Source: Pelagicoccus sp. SDUM812002 (GTDB lineage: Bacteria; Verrucomicrobiota; Verrucomicrobiia; Opitutales; Opitutaceae). From it: a stretch of DNA of 64,000 bases. The stretch is from assembly GCF_031127835.1 (NCBI RefSeq), contig NZ_JARXHX010000004.1, positions 186,001 to 250,000 of the forward strand, in the 5' to 3' direction. Positions 54,404-63,754 of the stretch are shown in pieces. The stretch's first letter is position 1; each line of letters starts with the position of its first letter. A program made the position numbers and the translations under genes. The notes beneath the pieces are model-generated. The model saw nothing but the letters and a program-made list of their open reading frames with translations. It was not told where the DNA came from and ran no database searches.

Positions 54404-55513
54404 CTAGAAAATGCCTAGGATACGGCGTTTGGCGCGTTTGCGGGCCTGTTCTTGGATTTCCTCGTTGGATGGTGCGTCTTCTTCGACGGTCTCTTCGTTC
54501 TTGGCGACGATCGCGTCAATTTTTTCTAGTCGAGTCTTAGCCGTTTGGGCGGTCTTGGAAAGAGGTGCTATAGTGATTGCCTCGTTGTAGAGGATCTTCG
54601 CCGCGTCGTACTTGGAGCGCTTGTAGTAATAGAAGTCTCCCATCTTAAGTTTGGAGAGCGAGAGGATGTTCTTGGCGCCTGACAAACCGTCTTCTGCCTG
54701 GTCCACGTTTTGGTTTTCCGGATACTGGATTAGGAAGTCCTCGAAAAAGGTGATGGCGTCCTCTGTGGCGCGTTGGTCGTACTCTGGGCCTTTGATCAAG
54801 CCGTAGTGGGTCTGGGCGAGCTTGAGATAGGCGTCGGAGGTGAGGAAGCTGTTCGGGTAGTTAGTGACCAAGCGATCTAGGGCGTAGATCGTCATGGCGT
54901 CGCTATTCTTGTCCGACCATGCTTTGGCGACGTTCATCAGAGAGAGTGGGGCGTAGTCACTGTATGGTGCGATGGCCACTATTCGTTCGAAATATTGGAT
55001 GGCCCGATCTGTGTTTTTGAAGCCGGGAATGACCCAAAAAATCTTGTCACGGTAGGTTTCCAAGCGAGCTACGGCGATTTTGTACATTTCACCAAGCGTT
55101 TCGTTGAAGCTTCCATAGTTAGGGTAAACCCATGCGATGGTGTTGAATGCTTCGAAAGCCTTGTCGACATTGTTGCGTTCGAGCTGGATGAGTGCGGTGC
55201 GATATAACGCCTCGGGCGAATATTGGTTTTTTGGGTATTTCTTAGAGACTCTTTTGTAGAGTTTTACCGCGCGGGAATAGTTCTTCTTTTCCTCGGCGGT
55301 TCGCGCTCGGTTCATCCAGTTTAGGATTTTCTGTTGCTCCTCTGGGAGCAGGCCTGAAAGATCGACCTCCTCGGACACGTAACCAGTTTCAGATGACCAA
55401 GTTATCTTCGATTCAGCCCGAAGGTTGCTGGCGAAAGACAAGACGAAAACAAAAAGTGACGAGAGGATGCCGGCCCGTAAGAGAGAGCGTTGGCGTGAAA
55501 TTGCGGTGTTCAT
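54404..55513 (-). CDS. BamD-like TPR protein (outer-membrane assembly)
   Basis: BamD-type lipoproteins use TPRs to support the BAM complex. The 369 residues have an N-terminal signal (ILSSLFVFVLSFASNLRAES) without a clear lipobox Cys. Several TPR-like units follow, such as AVKLYKRVSKKYPKNQYSPE, AFEAFNTIAWVYPNYGSFNE and FFEDFLIQYPENQNVDQAED. A basic coiled end (QEQARKRAKRRILGIF) closes it. The extra repeats make it longer than classical BamD (about 245). It lies 47 bases after fabH. Confidence 0.8.
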   Translation of the reverse strand: MNTAISRQRSLLRAGILSSLFVFVLSFASNLRAESKITWSSETGYVSEEVDLSGLLPEEQQKILNWMNRARTAEEKKNYSRAVKLYKRVSKKYPKNQYSPEALYRTALIQLERNNVDKAFEAFNTIAWVYPNYGSFNETLGEMYKIAVARLETYRDKIFWVIPGFKNTDRAIQYFERIVAIAPYSDYAPLSLMNVAKAWSDKNSDAMTIYALDRLVTNYPNSFLTSDAYLKLAQTHYGLIKGPEYDQRATEDAITFFEDFLIQYPENQNVDQAEDGLSGAKNILSLSKLKMGDFYYYKRSKYDAAKILYNEAITIAPLSKTAQTAKTRLEKIDAIVAKNEETVEEDAPSNEEIQEQARKRAKRRILGIF

Positions 55514-55560
55514 TAATGGAAGGACTGTTGCTTGGGATCGTTATTTTTCAGGGAGGAGGC

Positions 55561-56559
55561 TCACCAGCGGATGAGGGATGAGCCCCAAGTGAGGCCAGCC
55601 CCGAAGGCTACGAGCAGTATTATGTCTCCGCGTTTGATTCTCCCGGCTCGGGCAGCTTCGTCCAAGGCGATGGGTATGGAGGCGGCGGATGTATTTCCGT
55701 ATTTGTCTAGATTTAGGAAAAAGCGTTCAATTGGAATGTGAAGTCGTGACGAAAGAGATTCGATTATGCGCATATTCGCCTGATGTGGAACGACGCATGC
55801 GAGTTGGTCCGATTCTATGCCATTTTGTTCAAGGATTTCGACGGCAGCTTGGCCCATAACGCGGACCGCTTGTTTGAAAACCTCTTTTCCACGCATTTTC
55901 AGGAAGTGTTGACGGCCCGCCAGTGACTCAGTGGATGGAGGTATCGCACACCCTCCGCCTGGTTGGTGGAGCATGTCCGCTTTGCTTCCATCGGCTCCGA
56001 GCTTAAAGTCGATGATTCCTGCGGTATCGCCTTCCTCTCCAAGTCCCAGCACGGCAGCACCCGCTCCGTCTCCGAAGAGTACGCAGGTGGTACGATCTTC
56101 CCAGTCGAGAATGCTAGAGAGCTTTTCCGACCCGATGACCAAGGCGTTGCGATAGCGTCCAGTTTGCAAGAGTCCGGACGCGATTTCCATGATGTAAAGG
56201 AAGCCTGAGCAGGCCGCCTCGACGTCGAAACAAACGGCGTTTTTGATGCCAAGCTTCTCTTGGACGAGGCAAGCCGTTGAGGGGAAGGGCATATCTGGCG
56301 TCATCGTTCCGACAACGATGACATCTATCACGTCGATGTTGAGTCCTGCGTTTTCTATGGCCCGTCTACCCGCCTCGGCGCCCATGCTGGACGACGTTTC
56401 ATTTTCATCCGCGATACGGCGTTCTTTGATGCCAGTACGCGTAAAAATCCATTCGTCAGAAGTGTCTACGATCTTGGACAGGTCGTTGTTGGTAAGCGCT
56501 TTTTGCGGTGTGTAGGAACCGGTCCCTTTTATTTGTACGGATCTAGGCGCAGAACTCAT
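55561..56559 (-). CDS. fabH: 3-oxoacyl-ACP synthase III
   Basis: FabH starts fatty-acid elongation by joining acetyl-CoA to malonyl-ACP. The 332 residues contain the active-site Cys in VEAACSGFLYIMEIA near residue 115, His in CVVPHQANMRIIE and Asn in DKYGNTSAASIPIAL, the full Cys-His-Asn triad. TRTGIKERRIADENE and the C-terminal LVAFGAGLTWGSSLIRW are also typical. It follows plsX by 58 bases. Confidence 0.96.
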   Translation of the reverse strand: MSSAPRSVQIKGTGSYTPQKALTNNDLSKIVDTSDEWIFTRTGIKERRIADENETSSSMGAEAGRRAIENAGLNIDVIDVIVVGTMTPDMPFPSTACLVQEKLGIKNAVCFDVEAACSGFLYIMEIASGLLQTGRYRNALVIGSEKLSSILDWEDRTTCVLFGDGAGAAVLGLGEEGDTAGIIDFKLGADGSKADMLHQPGGGCAIPPSTESLAGRQHFLKMRGKEVFKQAVRVMGQAAVEILEQNGIESDQLACVVPHQANMRIIESLSSRLHIPIERFFLNLDKYGNTSAASIPIALDEAARAGRIKRGDIILLVAFGAGLTWGSSLIRW

Positions 56560-56617
56560 GCGATTGTCTCAATGGGGAAGCCTCACTGTTCATGCAACCT
56601 GCAAATTGCAGGGCGAA

Positions 56618-57664
56618 TCAGTCGACGTTGTAGATAATGTTGTTCGCCTTCTCGATGTCTTCGAGGATGTGGCGGTTGAGGTCGTTGCTGACAATTTCGT
56701 TCGCAATGCGGATGGCGTTCATGACGGCCTCCCGATTGCTGGATCCGTGAGCTTTCAGCACATTACCCTTTAGGCCGAGTAGCGGAGCACCGCCGTAACG
56801 CTCGGGATTGAGCTGGGTCTTGATGGCGTCGAATGCCCCTTTTGAAAGGAGGTAACCCATTTTCCTCATCCAATTGGCCTGAATCTCTTCCGTCACGAAG
56901 CCTTTCAAAAGCATGAAAAGCGACTCGCAAGCCTTCAGCAGGATGTTGCCAGTGAAACCGTCGCAAACGACTACGTCTACGCCTTCTTCGAAAGTTTGGA
57001 AGCCCTCTATCAGGCCTTCATAGTGGATCTGCCCGTTGACCTTCTTCAAAAGGGTGTGGGCTTGGTTTACTAGATCGGTGCCTTTACCTTCCTCGGTGCC
57101 GATGGTCATCAAACCGACTTTCGGTTTTTCGATTCCGAGCACGAGGCGGCAGTAGTCGCTGCCAAGAACTGCGTTGTGCACAAGGTGCTCGGCTTTGGCG
57201 GTGGGGTTTGCTCCAGCGTCGATCAGCACGAAGTGTCCCCGTTTTCGTGGCATCACGGTGGCGAGGGCTGGTCGGTCTACGCCTTCGAGGGTGCGAAGTT
57301 TTATGGTGCCAGCTGCCATGAGGCTGCCTGTGTTGCCGCAGCTGAGTACGCAGCTGGCGTGGCCATCTTTTACCAGCTCGATGGCACGAAGCATGGAGGC
57401 GTCCCTCTTTTTCTTGAGGGCTACCAATGGCTTGTCGTCCATGGTTATGACCTCGGACGCGTGGAAAACCGAAATATCCGGATACGAAGAAAGCCCTTCT
57501 TTTTCAAGCAAGGGCTTTAAGATAGCTTCGTCGCCGACCAAGATGATCGGCCTCAGGTTGGCTACTTTTTGTACCGCCAGTTTCGTAGCGGCGACTATTT
57601 CAGCAGGACCCTTGTCGGAGCCCATTGCGTCGATCGCGATGCAAGAGCTCTTCTGTTCGAGCAT
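56618..57664 (-). CDS. plsX: Phosphate acyltransferase PlsX
   Basis: PlsX makes acyl-phosphate from acyl-ACP for membrane phospholipid synthesis. The 348 residues have CIAIDAMGSDKGPAEIVAAT, VLSCGNTGSLMAAGTIKLRT, RPALATVMPRKRGHFVLIDA and the C-terminal AHGSSNREAVMNAIRIANEI. The start is at 57664, 47 bases after rpmF in the classical rpmF-plsX-fabH arrangement. Confidence 0.96.
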   Translation of the reverse strand: MLEQKSSCIAIDAMGSDKGPAEIVAATKLAVQKVANLRPIILVGDEAILKPLLEKEGLSSYPDISVFHASEVITMDDKPLVALKKKRDASMLRAIELVKDGHASCVLSCGNTGSLMAAGTIKLRTLEGVDRPALATVMPRKRGHFVLIDAGANPTAKAEHLVHNAVLGSDYCRLVLGIEKPKVGLMTIGTEEGKGTDLVNQAHTLLKKVNGQIHYEGLIEGFQTFEEGVDVVVCDGFTGNILLKACESLFMLLKGFVTEEIQANWMRKMGYLLSKGAFDAIKTQLNPERYGGAPLLGLKGNVLKAHGSSNREAVMNAIRIANEIVSNDLNRHILEDIEKANNIIYNVD

Positions 57665-57709
57665 GTGAAGCTGGCTTAGCTGAGTCTAGCGGGTAGCCGA
57701 AGGATAAGC

Positions 57710-57731
57710 TTCTAGACGGATGCGTCTAGAA
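57710..57731. repeat. Perfect inverted repeat at the rpmF stop codon
   Basis: TTCTAGACG pairs with CGTCTAGAA around GATG. The arm includes the rpmF stop codon. On the minus strand it is not followed by a T-run, so it is not a plain terminator. It could be an mRNA stability or processing element between rpmF and plsX. Confidence 0.6.
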
Positions 57732-57891
57732 CTTGGCGACCGCGGTACATTCCGTTGTTCGGATTTACGCGGTGCGGGCGAAATGCGGAACCGTCGATCG
57801 GGTCCTTCGCGAGCTCGGGAGCCTCGAAACGGTTAGCACCTCTGCGGAGGCGGCTGCGGCGCTTGGATTGCTTGCGTTTTGGATTAGCCAT
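57712..57891 (-). CDS. rpmF: 50S ribosomal protein L32
   Basis: L32 is a small component of the large subunit. The ORF reads MANPKRKQSKRRSRLRRGAN, then RFEAPELAKDP and SAFRPHRVNPNNGMYRGRQV, with the stop at 57712-57714, giving 59 residues. The N-terminal MANPKRKxSKRR and the basic composition are typical; the zinc-binding cysteines of some L32 are absent here. It leads the leftward rpmF-plsX-fabH set. Confidence 0.95.
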   Translation of the reverse strand: MANPKRKQSKRRSRLRRGANRFEAPELAKDPIDGSAFRPHRVNPNNGMYRGRQVLDASV

Positions 57892-58105
57892 TGTACGTAA
57901 ATTCGTTCGTCGTTTGTTCTTCTACTTAAAAGAAAAGCTGCGCTTGATAACTCTTGGCCAATCACCCGTCAAGTTATTGTTTCAAAATAAGCAGGGCGGC
58001 TGGCGAGCTTCTCTGGGAGTTGCTCAAACTGCTCTAGGTGATGCTGTTTTGGCGAGCGTGTTTTGCATTGTTTTACAGAAAGGAGAGGCCTACATCTTCC
58101 CTCCT

Positions 58106-59149
58106 ATGGAATTGAACGAGCTCACCTCACTCGTAGAAGAGGGGAAAAACCTCTCGCAGACGCAGGCATCTTCCTCGGCTGACCTCCTCGCATCGGTGGA
58201 CGTAGATCCTTTTGCTAAGGCTAATTTTCTGACCGCGCTCGCCCAGAAGGGTGAAGTAGCTGAGGAAGTATCAGGATTCGCTAAGCGATTCCGCGAGCTT
58301 GCCAGAAATCCCGGGCTTGAGAAGTGGCAGGATGTGGCGATCGATGTTTGTGGAACGGGAGGAGATAAAATCGGCAGCTTTAACATAAGCACTGCCGTGG
58401 TGTTTGGCCTAGCTGCTGCGGGAGTGCCCGTTCTGAAGCATGGCAACAAGTCCATTACGTCCAAATGCGGTAGCGCCAATCTTCTCGAGGCGCTTGGAGT
58501 CGATTTGATGGCTGATGACGAAACGCTTTCCCGGTCAATGGAGGAGCTTGGTTTTTGTTTCATGTTTGCCCCTGCATTCCACCCCGCGTTCAGGGAGATT
58601 ATGCCGGTTCGTCAGGAGTTGGCGGCCAAGGGGCAGAGATCTGTTTTTAACATACTTGGTCCGCTCATCAACCCCGCGAAGCCGGCCTACCAGTTACTAG
58701 GTGTGTTCTCTCCTTCGGTCGTAGATATGCTAGCCTGCACATTGGACTCGCTCGGGCTCAAGTCGGGCGTTGTAGCTCATACGGTGTTGGACGACGGTCG
58801 CGGGATGGACGAGCTTAGTGTGGTCGGTGCAAATCGAGTGCGCGGCTTCGGAGCCCTTTCGAATATCGACGGCATTTGGAATGCCGAGCAATTCTCGCTA
58901 CGCGCGTCTGACGTCTCTGAACTTTTGGGTGGGGAGCTCGATGACAATCTGCGAATTCTCGACACGCTGCTTGCTGGCAAGGCTCCCGAGGGACTAGAAG
59001 ATACAATCTCCTTTAATATAGCTGCAGGACTGATGATCGTCGGTAAGTGCGATACCATAGAGGAAGGCGTTGCAATCGCCCGTGATGTGCTGCTGGGCGG
59101 AGCTCTCAAAGCAAAACTAGCAGACACCAAAGACTTTTACGCGTCCTGA
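58106..59149 (+). CDS. trpD: Anthranilate phosphoribosyltransferase
   Basis: TrpD couples anthranilate to PRPP, the second step of tryptophan synthesis. The 347 residues include the PRPP motif VCGTGGDKIGSFNISTAV near residues 80-97, KHGNKSITSKCGSANLLEAL, FNILGPLINPAKP and TVLDDGRGMDELSVVG. I chose the ATG at 58106 as the start; the open frame to the left overlaps the rpmF region and is not typical protein. No other trp gene is nearby. It overlaps glmM by one base (TGATG). Confidence 0.95.
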   Translation: MELNELTSLVEEGKNLSQTQASSSADLLASVDVDPFAKANFLTALAQKGEVAEEVSGFAKRFRELARNPGLEKWQDVAIDVCGTGGDKIGSFNISTAVVFGLAAAGVPVLKHGNKSITSKCGSANLLEALGVDLMADDETLSRSMEELGFCFMFAPAFHPAFREIMPVRQELAAKGQRSVFNILGPLINPAKPAYQLLGVFSPSVVDMLACTLDSLGLKSGVVAHTVLDDGRGMDELSVVGANRVRGFGALSNIDGIWNAEQFSLRASDVSELLGGELDDNLRILDTLLAGKAPEGLEDTISFNIAAGLMIVGKCDTIEEGVAIARDVLLGGALKAKLADTKDFYAS

Positions 59150-60504
59150 TGAGTTTGAAGCACTTTGGAACGGATGGCATCCGCGGCCAGTATGGCAGCG
59201 CGGTCCTGAATGATGATGTCGCTTTTCGCGCCGGCAAAGCGGCGGTGCGAGTCGCGCGAGAAAGATTTTCAGCACCGGTTCCCCAGATCGTGGTGGGACG
59301 GGATACTCGCGCCTCTGGACTTGCATTGCTGAACGCATTTGCTGCGGGCGTGGCATCCGAAGGGGGCAAGATGATCGACCTCGGGGTGGCTCCGACACCG
59401 TGTGTCGCGTTTGCGGCTCGTTCAAGCGAGGCGATTCTGGCTTGTTCGATCACTGCCTCGCACAATCCCGCCTGCGACAACGGAATAAAGTTCTTTGAAG
59501 GAAGCGGCGTGAAGCCGTCGGAAGATCTCGAGCAATCGCTTGACGATATGGTCGAACAAATTCCAGCAGACGATTTTGACCCGAGCGAAAAGGTCTCGGT
59601 GATCGATGGAAGTGAACTTCGCTCGCAGTACCAGCGGGCGGTAGCGTCTGCTTTTCCGCGCGGGTTGCTTGCTGGCAAGCGGATCGCTCTCGATTGCGCC
59701 AATGGTGCGATGTCGGAAATTGCTCCGGTAGTGTTTCGCCAATTAGGTGCGGTATTGGAAGTGGTAGGGGAAAAGCCAGATGGTTCCAATATCAACGATG
59801 GCGTCGGCAGCGAATATCCTGAGACTCTTGGGGCGTTGTATTCATCTGGCAAATTTGACTATGGATTCGCTTTCGATGGAGACGGCGATCGGCTTGTTAT
59901 GTTTGACGAGACGGGGAAGAAAATCGAGGGCGAGGCTCTTTTGGCAGCTCTTGCGATCGACGCGAAGCAACGAGCGGAGCTTCCTGGCGACACTTTGGTG
60001 ACGACCGTGCAAAGCAATCTCGGGCTGGATGCGGCGTTGAAGGAAAACGGCATAAGAACGGAACGGACCGATGTCGGTGACAAGCATATCGCGAGGCTTA
60101 TGCTTCGCACGGGATACCTGTTGGGGGGGGAGGAGTCCGGACATTTGGTTGTCGGAAAGTTCGCGATCACAGGTGACGGTCTAGTAGCAGCTTTAGCCAT
60201 GGCGGAAGCGGTGGCTCGGAGCGCGGGGAGCGTTTCTCGTCTCGCCAGTGTTTATTCCGCCTTTCCGCAAATATCCAAGGCGTTCAAGGTCGCCGAGAAA
60301 CCGCCCCTTGCTGATTGCCGAGCGATTTCTGCTTGTATCGAGAAACTGGATTCAAAACTAGGAGAGGATGGGCGACTGCTAATCCGTTACTCTGGAACGG
60401 AGCCCAAAATTCGCTTGCTCGTAGAGGCGCGAACTGATGAGGCAGTAGCTGCTGCTTTCGAAGAGTTGCGTGCGGCGGTTGATTCGGACTTAGTATTAAG
60501 TTAA
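59149..60504 (+). CDS. glmM: Phosphoglucosamine mutase
   Basis: GlmM converts glucosamine 6-phosphate to glucosamine 1-phosphate on the way to UDP-GlcNAc. The 451 residues have the phosphoserine loop CSITASHNPACDNGIKFFEG near residue 100, the metal-binding FAFDGDGDRLVMFDE, GGEESGHLV and the phosphate-binding RYSGTEPKIRLLVEA. It supplies precursor for lpxA and peptidoglycan. It starts in a TGATG overlap with trpD. Confidence 0.95.
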   Translation: MSLKHFGTDGIRGQYGSAVLNDDVAFRAGKAAVRVARERFSAPVPQIVVGRDTRASGLALLNAFAAGVASEGGKMIDLGVAPTPCVAFAARSSEAILACSITASHNPACDNGIKFFEGSGVKPSEDLEQSLDDMVEQIPADDFDPSEKVSVIDGSELRSQYQRAVASAFPRGLLAGKRIALDCANGAMSEIAPVVFRQLGAVLEVVGEKPDGSNINDGVGSEYPETLGALYSSGKFDYGFAFDGDGDRLVMFDETGKKIEGEALLAALAIDAKQRAELPGDTLVTTVQSNLGLDAALKENGIRTERTDVGDKHIARLMLRTGYLLGGEESGHLVVGKFAITGDGLVAALAMAEAVARSAGSVSRLASVYSAFPQISKAFKVAEKPPLADCRAISACIEKLDSKLGEDGRLLIRYSGTEPKIRLLVEARTDEAVAAAFEELRAAVDSDLVLS

Positions 60505-60514
60505 CGTCACGTTT

Positions 60515-61912
60515 ATGCCTGAAGTTTCGCTAAAGGAATTGGACGCTAGAGTTCGCAAACAGGTCGGCAATGCCCGAACTGCGGTGGAGCGCGGAAACTT
60601 CGAGTATTGCGTTGAGATTTGTTCCTCTTTGCTGCTGGAACATCCTGGGTGCCTGGAAGTTCGAGAGTTGCTACGTCAGGCTCAGCAAAGCGTATTTACG
60701 AAACGGGGACGAGGGTTTCTTCACCGGTTACTCTCGAAAATCGAAGCGAGTTTCATCGTTCTCTACGGGAAACCTTATTTGAAGAAGGATGCTGCGCTGG
60801 CGATGGCTTACGGAGAGCGGGCGCTCACCCGAGACCCTTTGCACGAAGGGGCTCTGTCTCTAGTCGCTGCCGGTGCCGCGGCTTTGGAATTTAATGAAAC
60901 GGCAGTTTTCTGCCTCAAGAAGATTTATGAAAACGAGACAAAGGATCTCGTTCTCCTGCAGCGTTATTGCGAGGCCCTCATCAAGGTGGGGGAAACGAAT
61001 CAAGCAGTTGCTATCGCGGAGCGTTTGAAGCGTTTGAAGCCGGAGAGCTCTCTTATCCAGGAACTTGTCAAATCTGCCTCGGTTGCCCATTCGATCAATA
61101 GGGGGAAGTGGGCCGAGGAAGAGCAGGACTTTCGTTCGAAGCTCAAGGACGAGGAACTATCGGAAGCTTTGGAAAAGCAGAGTCGCCTGATTCAGGATGT
61201 CCAAGGAGCTAGGGTGCGGGCTCGTGAGCTGATTGAGGAAATACACGAGGACCCACAAAGTCTGGATCTCTACAAGCAGCTGGTTAAGGCCTACCTGTAT
61301 GCAGACGACTACCGCGAGGCGTTGGTTTGGCTGGATAAGGCTGCTATGCTGCCTCAAGCGGAGTCGGACATCGGTCTCAAGCAACTTCGCAGCGAGATCA
61401 TGATCAAGGCGACTGAGCTAGAGCTCAGCAAACTCCACAGCGGGTCTGGACCGGCCACTGAAGAGCGTATCCAGAAGTTGGAAGCAGAACTTGATGTTCT
61501 CAAGCTGGAGGAGTCTCGTAAGATGGTAGAGCAATTTCCGAACGACTATGCCCAGCGCCTGAACTTGGGAGAACTTTTACTGGCTGCTGGCAAGGTTGAT
61601 GAAGCGATTAAGGAATTCCAAGTAGCTCAGCGTGGCTCGAGCTTGAAGCAACGCTCCTGTGTGATGCTCGGTCGAAGCTTCTCAAAAAAGCGCTTGTACG
61701 ACCTTGCTCTTGAGCAATTCGACCGTTCGATTGCGGATGCGCACGGAATGGACGAATTTAAGAAAGACGTGCTTTACTCATCTGCCCAATGTTGCGAGGC
61801 GCTTGGCAGGAAAGAGGAGGCGGCCCGGCGCTACAAGCTCATCTACGCGAACGATATTTCGTTTAGGGATGTCGCCGGCAAAATAGATGGCTTTTATTCC
61901 GACCCGTCGTAG
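60515..61912 (+). CDS. TPR-rich protein of unknown function, 465 aa
   Basis: I do not assign a function. The sequence is almost wholly helical with repeated units of TPR type: AVERGNFEYCVEICSSLLLE, AMAYGERALTRDPLHEGALS, ALIKVGETNQAVAIAERLKR and DALEQ-like blocks near the end. A middle coiled-coil region is rich in Glu and Lys (ELSKLHSGSGPATEERIQKL). No signal peptide is seen, so it is cytosolic. It follows glmM by 10 bases, and its last 19 bases overlap the convergent S41 peptidase gene. Confidence 0.8.
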   Translation: MPEVSLKELDARVRKQVGNARTAVERGNFEYCVEICSSLLLEHPGCLEVRELLRQAQQSVFTKRGRGFLHRLLSKIEASFIVLYGKPYLKKDAALAMAYGERALTRDPLHEGALSLVAAGAAALEFNETAVFCLKKIYENETKDLVLLQRYCEALIKVGETNQAVAIAERLKRLKPESSLIQELVKSASVAHSINRGKWAEEEQDFRSKLKDEELSEALEKQSRLIQDVQGARVRARELIEEIHEDPQSLDLYKQLVKAYLYADDYREALVWLDKAAMLPQAESDIGLKQLRSEIMIKATELELSKLHSGSGPATEERIQKLEAELDVLKLEESRKMVEQFPNDYAQRLNLGELLLAAGKVDEAIKEFQVAQRGSSLKQRSCVMLGRSFSKKRLYDLALEQFDRSIADAHGMDEFKKDVLYSSAQCCEALGRKEEAARRYKLIYANDISFRDVAGKIDGFYSDPS

Positions 61913-63093
61913 CTACGGTCGATTGCGTTCAGGGCGGCTTGCAGAATTTTTTTGTCATGGGTGGTCTCTTCCAGACTAAGCTCGAGATGCGGGGCGAGTC
62001 CTACTCCTTCTAGCCGGTTTCCGTTGGGTGTGAGCATTTCGGCGATGGGTAGGTAGATTCGAAACCCATACGGCAAAGGGTAGCTTTTTGCCAGCTGGAG
62101 GGCACCGCTGGTGCGTTGTCCTATCACGATGCCGCGATCGTTATCGGCCACGAATGCGGGGACGATGTCTGCTGCGCTAGCCGAAAGGGAATCGACGAGG
62201 ATGACGACCTCTCCAGAGTAAGCTCTGGAAAAAGGGAGCGGATGAACAGTGCGGCGTTTTCTGCCGCGGTCCTCACTCTTCTTGTTTGCTAGCAAAGCGA
62301 AGGTTTCCTTGGGCGAATCTATTTTTGATGCGAGGTGTCGCGAGTAGAAGGAGAGCCCACCGCGGTTGTTTCTAAGATCGATGATGATTCCCCTCGCATC
62401 CCGAGCTTGCCTGAAGAATTTGTTGATCTTTGTGGCCTTATAAAATTTTGGGAGAAAGCTCTGCACACGAACAAGAGCTACGTCTTGGCGGACCCAAGTC
62501 ATAGTGCTCGGCTCTGAAAGGGAGAAACTCGCGTATTCGATTTCGCATGACAGTTCTTCGTCGCCTCGCGTCCAGGTGATTTGCCTCTTTTGGTCAAGCT
62601 CGCCTGCAAGCTGTTTGATGTCGGCGAGAGGTTCACCGTCGATGCTTACTAGAATGTCGCCTTTCCTAAGTCCGCAGCGTTCGGCTGGGCTGTCTGCGAG
62701 GACGTAACTGATAAGCCCTCCATCCTCATCCAGAGGGTGGATGGTTATCCCCATGCCTGAGCGTTTTCCAGCACGACGACTTTTTACGGTACTAGGTGCG
62801 AAAATTGCGAGGTGGGAAAGTCCGAATGTATCCAGACCTTCACTGAGGACATTGGCCAGTTCTTCCTTTGTTTTGGCTTCAGCAATTTCGAAGGATCGGT
62901 CGGCAGAGATTTCCGACCATTTTGAAAAGTCGGTTTCGAAAGCGTAAGCCCTTTTGGAGAGTTTCTTTCCGACTGCCTCGACCAAGCGTTCTTTTTGTTC
63001 GGTAGAGAGTTCTCCATGGGCGGACGTAGGAAGGCAAGCGATCGTCCCCAAGAGCGCGACAGCTGCAAGGCCTAGCCTTCCATAACGGATCAT
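61894..63093 (-). CDS. S41-family serine peptidase with PDZ domain
   Basis: S41 (tail-specific) proteases act in the periplasm. The 399 residues have a signal peptide (GLAAVALLGTIACLPTSAHG), a helical region, a PDZ domain (SPAERCGLRKGDILVSIDGE, about 130-150) and the protease fold with DLRNNRGG and the catalytic Ser in VILVDSLSASAADIVPAF. The lysine usually found in GKxTxGKG is not obvious in GQRTSGALQLAKSY, so a different general base or low activity is possible. The start overlaps the orn stop as ATGA. Confidence 0.82.
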   Translation of the reverse strand: MIRYGRLGLAAVALLGTIACLPTSAHGELSTEQKERLVEAVGKKLSKRAYAFETDFSKWSEISADRSFEIAEAKTKEELANVLSEGLDTFGLSHLAIFAPSTVKSRRAGKRSGMGITIHPLDEDGGLISYVLADSPAERCGLRKGDILVSIDGEPLADIKQLAGELDQKRQITWTRGDEELSCEIEYASFSLSEPSTMTWVRQDVALVRVQSFLPKFYKATKINKFFRQARDARGIIIDLRNNRGGLSFYSRHLASKIDSPKETFALLANKKSEDRGRKRRTVHPLPFSRAYSGEVVILVDSLSASAADIVPAFVADNDRGIVIGQRTSGALQLAKSYPLPYGFRIYLPIAEMLTPNGNRLEGVGLAPHLELSLEETTHDKKILQAALNAIDRSYDGSE

Positions 63094-63665
63094 TCGTTGG
63101 ATTCCTCGGGCTTTGGGGCGTTGTCGATTGGGGCTAGGTTGGAAGCGTCGATGGCACTCATGTAGTGCTTCAGTTCTGCGATTGATTCACGGATATCGTC
63201 AATGGCTCGATGGGTATTATCCTTTTTGAACTCGCGTCCGAGCATATCGCGAAAAACGATTTTGAAACTGGACACGTCGAGCATGCGATAGTGTAGGCGT
63301 TGTGAGAATTGCGGCAGGTAGGCGTCAATGAACTTCCGATCTTGGGAAATTGAGTTGCCAGCGATCACGCAAGGATTCTTTTTCTTGAAATATTTGAGAG
63401 CTATTTCTGAAAGCTTCTCATCTAGTTCCTGCTCTGTAATTCCATCCTGAATACGGTCCAGCAATCCGCTTGCAGCATGGTGGTGCTTGCACCAGTCGTT
63501 CATTCCGTCGAGGACCTCTTGTGGTTGACGGACAGGGCTCTCCCATTCGAAGACCGGTTCGAGTTGTTTATTTGTGATGATGACGGCAGCTTCGACGATG
63601 CGGTCGCTGGCCGGATCGAGTCCGGTCATTTCCAGGTCGATCCAGAAATAGCGGCGTTTTGACAT
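63090..63665 (-). CDS. orn: Oligoribonuclease
   Basis: Orn degrades the smallest RNA fragments, including pGpG from c-di-GMP turnover. The 191 residues show the DEDDh exonuclease motifs: WIDLEMTGLDPASDRIVEAA (Exo I), AGNSISQDRKFIDAYLP (Exo II) and NTHRAIDDIRESIAELKHYM (Exo III), with the His-Asp pair. A short acidic C-terminal tail follows. It is the first gene of the orn-S41 pair and is divergent from kdsA. Confidence 0.96.
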   Translation of the reverse strand: MSKRRYFWIDLEMTGLDPASDRIVEAAVIITNKQLEPVFEWESPVRQPQEVLDGMNDWCKHHHAASGLLDRIQDGITEQELDEKLSEIALKYFKKKNPCVIAGNSISQDRKFIDAYLPQFSQRLHYRMLDVSSFKIVFRDMLGREFKKDNTHRAIDDIRESIAELKHYMSAIDASNLAPIDNAPKPEESNE

Positions 63666-63754
63666 AGGGAATTGAAATAGGTTTTTGCTAAGATTTATGG
63701 GCAGCGGTGTTGATTTTGGTTGGCGAAGTCAATCAAACAGGGAAGAACGGGGCC

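Noticed and set aside
57755-58105. N-terminal extension of TrpD by 117 residues
   Set aside because: The extra stretch overlaps rpmF on the other strand and its promoter region and does not resemble protein.
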